From Cellvibrionales bacterium UBA5860 (GTDB taxonomy: Bacteria; Pseudomonadota; Gammaproteobacteria; Pseudomonadales; Porticoccaceae): DNA of 18,852 nucleotides. Each line of letters opens with the position of its first letter. Positions within the stretch are counted from its first letter, which is position 1. The position numbers were made by a program, and so were the translations under genes. Positions 15,402 through 18,852 of the stretch are shown in pieces. Location: positions 1 to 18,852 of the forward strand of contig DJFY01000026.1 in the NCBI GenBank assembly GCA_002431545.1. The letters are read 5' to 3'. The notes beneath the pieces are model-generated. The model saw only the letters and a program-made list of their open reading frames with translations, ran no database searches and had not been told where the DNA came from.

Positions 15402-15608
15402 GCGTTTCGTTGCGGCTTGCTCGTGAATTAAAGTTTGCTCTTGACCTGACCTCTGAACATGCGTGGCTTCGGGTGCTGAGCTGGAAGTGTGGCTTTTATT
15501 CGGGGCATTCGGGGGACGCGGGTTTCCTCTAGTGCGCCGCCGTACTGCTGTAACTACTCCCATTGCTACAGTGGTGGGTTCTGCACGCATGTAAAGAGGC
15601 CGCTGCGT

Positions 15609-16136
15609 TTAGCGCTGCCACTTTACCTCCAATTGGTCTTCATGCAGTGCCAGCGACCGGGCCACTATAAACAGATAATCGGACAGTCGATTGAAAAACA
15701 TGTACACCGGGCCCTCCAGCTGCGTCCTGTCGGCAATATCAAGCAGGCGGCGCTCGGCGCGGCGACAAACCGCGCGAGCGATGTGGGCCTGAGTAGAAGC
15801 GGCGTTGCCGCCTGGCAGGACAAACGCGGTCAGTGGCGGTAGCGGACTCTCCAGGTCGTCGATCCAATGCTCCAGTTTCTGTACCTGTTGCGCGCCTAGA
15901 GAGATCCCGGGTGCGCCGGCCAGAATTGCTCCAACGTCAAAAAGCCGGTGTTGAATCTCCTGCAGCGTACCCGCAAGCGCTGGATCCTGGGTCAGACAGA
16001 TCAGCGCTCCCAGATGGGCATTGCATTCATCGACTGTGCCAATGGCTTCGATCAGCGGGTCGTTTTTCGCAAGGCGTCGACCATCGGCCAGTCCCGTGCT
16101 GCCATCGTCTCCGGTACGGGTATATATCCTGGTCAT
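15609..16136 (-). CDS. PduO-type ATP:cob(I)alamin adenosyltransferase
   Basis: A 175-residue soluble enzyme that transfers the adenosyl group of ATP to cob(I)alamin, making coenzyme B12 (adenosylcobalamin). The family signature is complete: IYTRTGDDGSTGL (4-16) binds ATP, and GTVDECNAHLG (33-43), FVLPGG (105-110), ARAVCRRAERR (120-130) and NRLSDYLF (149-156) follow as in PduO/EutT-like trimers. The N-terminus is complete and there are no extra domains. The start lies 12 nt after the AmpG-like gene, with GGAG before the ATG at 16136, so the two form an operon although the functions are not obviously linked. No other cobalamin gene is in the window, which fits salvage or delivery to B12-dependent enzymes elsewhere. 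Confidence 0.95.
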   Translation of the reverse strand: MTRIYTRTGDDGSTGLADGRRLAKNDPLIEAIGTVDECNAHLGALICLTQDPALAGTLQEIQHRLFDVGAILAGAPGISLGAQQVQKLEHWIDDLESPLPPLTAFVLPGGNAASTQAHIARAVCRRAERRLLDIADRTQLEGPVYMFFNRLSDYLFIVARSLALHEDQLEVKWQR

Positions 16137-16148
16137 ATGGCTCCATCC

Positions 16149-17447
16149 TCACCGACTGATATTGGAGGGTGCGGTTTGCGACGGTCGCACAGGGGGCGGT
16201 TGATCGCTCGATTTTGGATCGCCGTTCCAGGGCGCTACTTTGAACAGCAGTAACATGCCCGGAATCGCCGTCAGGGCGCAGACATAAAAAAAGTTTTCCC
16301 ACCCTATATGCTCGACCGCGTAACCGGTGCTGGCATTGGCAATAGTGCGGGGCACTGCAGTGAGTGCGGTCAGCAGCGCGAGCTGAGTCGCCGTATGAAC
16401 CCGACTGGTGGTGCGGGCGATAAAGGCCAGAAACGCGGCCGTCCCCAGACCGACACCCAGGTACTCGAAACCGATGACCAGGGCCAGTAACCACAGCCCC
16501 TCTCCAATTCTCGCGAGCACTGCAAAACCAAAGATTGAGACGAGTTGAATCACGCCAAAAATCCACAGCGCCCGATTAATGCCAATTTTTAACATCAGAA
16601 TGCCGCCCGCGAGGCCGCCAATCACCATGGGCCACAGGGCTGCGTGTTTCGCGACCAGGCCGATTTCTGACAATTCAAAGCCCATGTCGATATAAAACGG
16701 TGTTGCCAGTGCTGTTGCCAGGTTGTCGCCCAGTTTGTACAGAAACATGAAGCTCAGGACCAGCAGGGCGTGATGCAGGCCGAGGCGATCGACGAACTCC
16801 CTGAATGGCTCGACGATGGCGGCCTCTAGCGATTCCGGTGGTGGCGCCGGATGGTCGGGTTCGCTGATCGTGATAGTCAAAATAATCGCCACCGACATGA
16901 AGGCGGCAGTGACGAGGAAGACGCTGTGCCAGGGGGTGTGGTCGGCCAGTACCAGTGCCAGGGAACCGGGCACCAGGCCGGCGATGCGGTAGGCATTGAC
17001 GTGGATGGCGTTGCCAAGGCCCAGCTCGCGGTCGGGCAGTAACTCGCGTCGATAGGCGTCGATGGCGATGTCCTGCGTGGCGCTGAAAAAGGCGATGCAG
17101 GCACAGAGCCCGGCAATCAGCCATAGATCGCTGTTCGTATTGAAATAGGGCAGCAGGGAAATAGTAATAAACAGAGCGATCTGCGTGACCAGCATGTAGC
17201 CACGACGGCGCCCCAGAAAAGGCAGGGGGTAGCGCTCGAGGATCGGTGCCCAGAAGAACTTCCAGGTATAGGGTAAACCGATTAGCGTGAACAGACCGAT
17301 TTCCTTCAGACCGACGCCTTCCGTGCGCAGCCATGCGGGCACCAGTGAAATCAGGATAAAAAAAGGCAAGCCAGAGGCAAAGCCAGAAAACACGCAGATC
17401 AGCATACGGCGGTTGAATACCGCTGCGTACAGGCCGGAGTCAGTCAT
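16149..17447 (-). CDS. ampG: AmpG-like muropeptide permease (MFS)
   Basis: A polytopic inner-membrane transporter of the major facilitator superfamily, about 12 hydrophobic segments in 432 residues. It resembles AmpG, which imports GlcNAc-anhydroMurNAc peptides. Family marks are FSGFASGLPFFI near the N-terminus, PYTWKFFWAPILER with a following GRRRGY loop, and ATQDIAIDAYRRELL (the AmpG TQD.AIDA.. motif). The ATG at 17447 is preferred over an in-frame TTG at 17480, because the 11 added residues are Pro/Gln-rich and have no ribosome site. AmpD nearby acts on the imported molecules. The cobalamin adenosyltransferase gene follows after 12 nt. Other MFS substrates cannot be excluded from sequence alone. 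Confidence 0.88.
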   Translation of the reverse strand: MTDSGLYAAVFNRRMLICVFSGFASGLPFFILISLVPAWLRTEGVGLKEIGLFTLIGLPYTWKFFWAPILERYPLPFLGRRRGYMLVTQIALFITISLLPYFNTNSDLWLIAGLCACIAFFSATQDIAIDAYRRELLPDRELGLGNAIHVNAYRIAGLVPGSLALVLADHTPWHSVFLVTAAFMSVAIILTITISEPDHPAPPPESLEAAIVEPFREFVDRLGLHHALLVLSFMFLYKLGDNLATALATPFYIDMGFELSEIGLVAKHAALWPMVIGGLAGGILMLKIGINRALWIFGVIQLVSIFGFAVLARIGEGLWLLALVIGFEYLGVGLGTAAFLAFIARTTSRVHTATQLALLTALTAVPRTIANASTGYAVEHIGWENFFYVCALTAIPGMLLLFKVAPWNGDPKSSDQPPPVRPSQTAPSNISR

Positions 17448-17636
17448 CGATTCTTGGTTGGGCTTGGGGGTCGGTTGCAACGTCAGTGGTGGGCACTCTA
17501 CCAGCTTTTTCGTTGTCCCGGCTTGAATAACCGGGGATCATCCCAATTGAAGTAAAATAATGTATTCCTTTTTAGTCAGTTACACTGAGCTGCCGTCGAT
17601 CATCCCGGTTGTCAGGGGGCATATCGGCGTATCCGC

Positions 17637-18095
17637 ATGCGCGCGCTCCTGCTGATATTCATCGCTGTTCCTGTTCTGGAGATGTGGCTTCTCATCCGGG
17701 TGGGCGGCGTGATTGGCGCATGGCCGACTATCGGTCTGGTTCTGTTGACCGCGGTTGTCGGCCTGGCCTTGCTGCGCCAGCAGGGTTTCGCCACGCTGGT
17801 TCGCGGCGTCGGTAAGCTGGATCAAGGCGAGCTGCCCGCTCAAGAGATGTTCGAAGGCCTGATTCTGGCGGTATGCGGGGCGCTTCTTTTAACGCCCGGG
17901 TTTTTTACAGACGTCGTCGGTTTTGCCGGTTTGCTGCCCGCTCCGCGGCGCTGGCTGGTGGGACGTCTTCTCAGTAGGGCGCACGTCGTCGATGGGGCCT
18001 ATCGTCGTCACGCGGCATTTAGTAGGCGTGAGAATGTCCATCGCGAAACCAGTGAGAGATCAACGCTTGAAGGGGAATATCGCCGGGAGGATTGA
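17637..18095 (+). CDS. fxsA: FxsA family membrane protein
   Basis: A 152-residue small inner-membrane protein of the FxsA family; in E. coli its overproduction relieves F-plasmid exclusion of phage T7. The N-terminus (LLLIFIAVPVLEMWLLIRVG) is a membrane helix, with further hydrophobic segments at about 27-45 (GAWPTIGLVLLTAVVGLAL) and 74-95. LLRQQGF follows the second helix and LLLTPGFFTDVVGFAGLLP (83-101) is the family's most conserved stretch. The C-terminal 45 residues are charged and variable. fxsA just upstream of groES-groEL is a common gammaproteobacterial arrangement. The ATG at 17637 has a weak ribosome site. The groES heat-shock promoter lies in the gap after it. Confidence 0.92.
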   Translation: MRALLLIFIAVPVLEMWLLIRVGGVIGAWPTIGLVLLTAVVGLALLRQQGFATLVRGVGKLDQGELPAQEMFEGLILAVCGALLLTPGFFTDVVGFAGLLPAPRRWLVGRLLSRAHVVDGAYRRHAAFSRRENVHRETSERSTLEGEYRRED

Positions 18096-18182
18096 ACCCC
18101 TCTCTCTGCCAGGTATTGTGTCGTTTGCTTGTCGTTGATTTTCCTGCGGATTCCTGTTCGTCGCAAAAATTTTTCCGGTGGC

Positions 18183-18210
18183 CTTGAAAAATGATTTAAC
18201 GCCTCCAGAT
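18183..18210 (+). promoter_or_regulatory. Sigma-32 (heat-shock) promoter of groES-groEL
   Basis: CTTGAAA at 18183-18189 is a perfect -35 element. After 13 nt, CTCCAGAT at 18203-18210 resembles the -10 consensus CCCCATNT in all but two fixed positions. Position (about 70 nt before the groES ATG) and spacing fit the known RpoH control of groE operons. The start point would be near 18217. Confidence 0.7.
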
Positions 18211-18220
18211 AGGGGGCAGT

Positions 18221-18238
18221 TTCGGAGTTTACTCCGAA
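18221..18238 (+). repeat. Inverted repeat in the groES leader
   Basis: TTCGGAG-TTTA-CTCCGAA, a perfect 7-bp stem with a tetraloop, lies between the sigma-32-like promoter and the ribosome site of groES. It would form a hairpin at the very 5' end of the mRNA, or it could be a protein-binding palindrome. It does not match the CIRCE sequence. A T run does not follow directly, so it is unlikely to be a terminator. Confidence 0.6.
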
Positions 18239-18278
18239 CGCACGATTTTTATTAAAAAGACAGGTGGAGAAAGTTGAG

Positions 18279-18575
18279 ATGAAGATTCGTCCGTTAAACG
18301 ACCGGGTGGTCGTACGTCGAAAGGAAGAAGAGGAAACCAGTGCTGGAGGCATCCTGTTGCCCGGTACGGCAAAGGAAAAACCGAATGAAGGCGAAGTTAT
18401 CGCCGTCGGTGAAGGCCGCTTGCTCGACAATGGCGAAGTCCGTCCCCTCAGCGTCAAGGTGGGCGACAAGGTGATATTTGGCCCCTACGCCGGTGGCAGC
18501 AACACCATCAAAGATGGCGATGACGAGCTCATCATCATGAGCGAGAGCGAGATCTTTGGTGTGATTGAAGGCTAG
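18279..18575 (+). CDS. groES: Co-chaperonin GroES
   Basis: A 98-residue co-chaperonin that caps the GroEL ring as a heptamer. It opens with MKIRPLNDRVVVRR, has the mobile loop EEEETSAGGILLPGTAKEKP (about 16-35), then GEVIAVGEGR, VKVGDKVIFGPYAG and ends DELIIMSESEIFGVIEG. The true start is the ATG at 18279 with GGAGA nine bases upstream; an in-frame GTG at 18264 would add five unusual residues and use up the ribosome site. It is co-transcribed with groEL, 53 nt downstream. Confidence 0.98.
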   Translation: MKIRPLNDRVVVRRKEEEETSAGGILLPGTAKEKPNEGEVIAVGEGRLLDNGEVRPLSVKVGDKVIFGPYAGGSNTIKDGDDELIIMSESEIFGVIEG

Positions 18576-18628
18576 TCGGGCCGGCGATCCAGAGAAATAA
18601 TCAAGAGCTTAGAGAGAAGGAAAGAATC

Positions 18629-18852
18629 ATGGCTGCAAAAGATGTCTATTTCAGTGATAAAGCCCGGCGCAAAATGCTCGCCGGCGTCAACGTGTTGGCG
18701 GATGCCGTCAAGGTCACGCTGGGCCCGAAAGGCCGAAATGTCATTCTCGACAAAACTTTTGGCGCACCCACTGTCACTAAAGACGGTGTATCTGTCGCCA
18801 AGGAAATCGAGCTGGCAGACAAGTTTGAAAACATGGGCGCGCAGATGGTCAA
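18629..18852 (+). CDS. groEL: Chaperonin GroEL (N-terminal 74 residues, cut by window edge)
   Basis: The 60-kDa chaperonin subunit; two stacked heptameric rings fold proteins with ATP and GroES. The visible part is the equatorial domain: AAKDVYFSDKARRKMLAGVN (2-21), then VTLGPKGRNVILDK (29-42), holding the ATP-phosphate loop, and TKDGVSVAKEIEL (50-62). The ATG at 18629 has AAGGAA upstream. The window ends after residue 74. Confidence 0.98.
   Translation, partial: MAAKDVYFSDKARRKMLAGVNVLADAVKVTLGPKGRNVILDKTFGAPTVTKDGVSVAKEIELADKFENMGAQMV

Noticed and set aside
15402..15608. A bidirectional terminator or small gene between the convergent ampD and cobalamin adenosyltransferase genes
   Set aside because: Only very short inverted repeats (such as CTGTA...TACAG) without a T run were seen, and the open frames there look non-coding.
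16675..17334. A 219-codon minus-strand frame inside the AmpG-like gene
   Set aside because: His/Arg/Gly-rich shadow of the permease in another frame; the permease frame has clear membrane segments and family motifs.

Overview
The window looks like chromosomal DNA of a gammaproteobacterium, probably a marine lineage near the Pseudomonadales/Cellvibrionales. Evidence: a type IVa pilus block (pilA, pilB, start of pilC), the chain nadC - DUF1631 gene - ampD that also lies beside pilA in Pseudomonas, and fxsA - groES - groEL, a common gammaproteobacterial order. No tRNA, rRNA, insertion sequence or CRISPR array was seen.

Layout. 1-2565 (minus strand): type IV pilus genes in the order pilA -> pilB -> pilC (pilC runs off the left edge). 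pilA has its own rho-independent terminator and, upstream, a near-ideal sigma-54 promoter with an IHF consensus and candidate activator sites. 2973-11018: an AT-richer accessory block of seven genes between pilA and nadC. It has two long TPR proteins with GT-B glycosyltransferase C-termini (2973-4916 and 8367-10661), a GT-A glycosyltransferase with a DxD motif, a GT4-like glycosyltransferase, two different SAM-dependent methyltransferases and a small unknown protein. 11164-12012 (minus): nadC. 12314-15401 (plus): the DUF1631 gene and ampD. 15609-17447 (minus): a PduO-type cobalamin adenosyltransferase behind an AmpG-like permease. 17637-18852 (plus): fxsA, groES behind a sigma-32-like promoter, and the 5' end of groEL.

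How the genes may work together. AmpG imports anhydro-muropeptides and AmpD removes their stem peptides, so the right half holds two steps of peptidoglycan recycling. PilB is the extension ATPase, PilC the inner-membrane platform and PilA the subunit of the pilus. The block next to pilA has what is needed to build a methylated glycan on a protein: TPR domains to bind an acceptor, GT-B domains to add sugar, further glycosyltransferases to extend and methyltransferases to cap. The neighbouring pilin is unusually rich in Ser and Thr and lacks the C-terminal Ser used by the Pseudomonas TfpO/PilO route. No Wzy_C-type oligosaccharyltransferase is present. My main inference is a pilin (or surface protein) glycosylation island using soluble TPR-glycosyltransferases. 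The acceptor and sugars cannot be read from the sequence.
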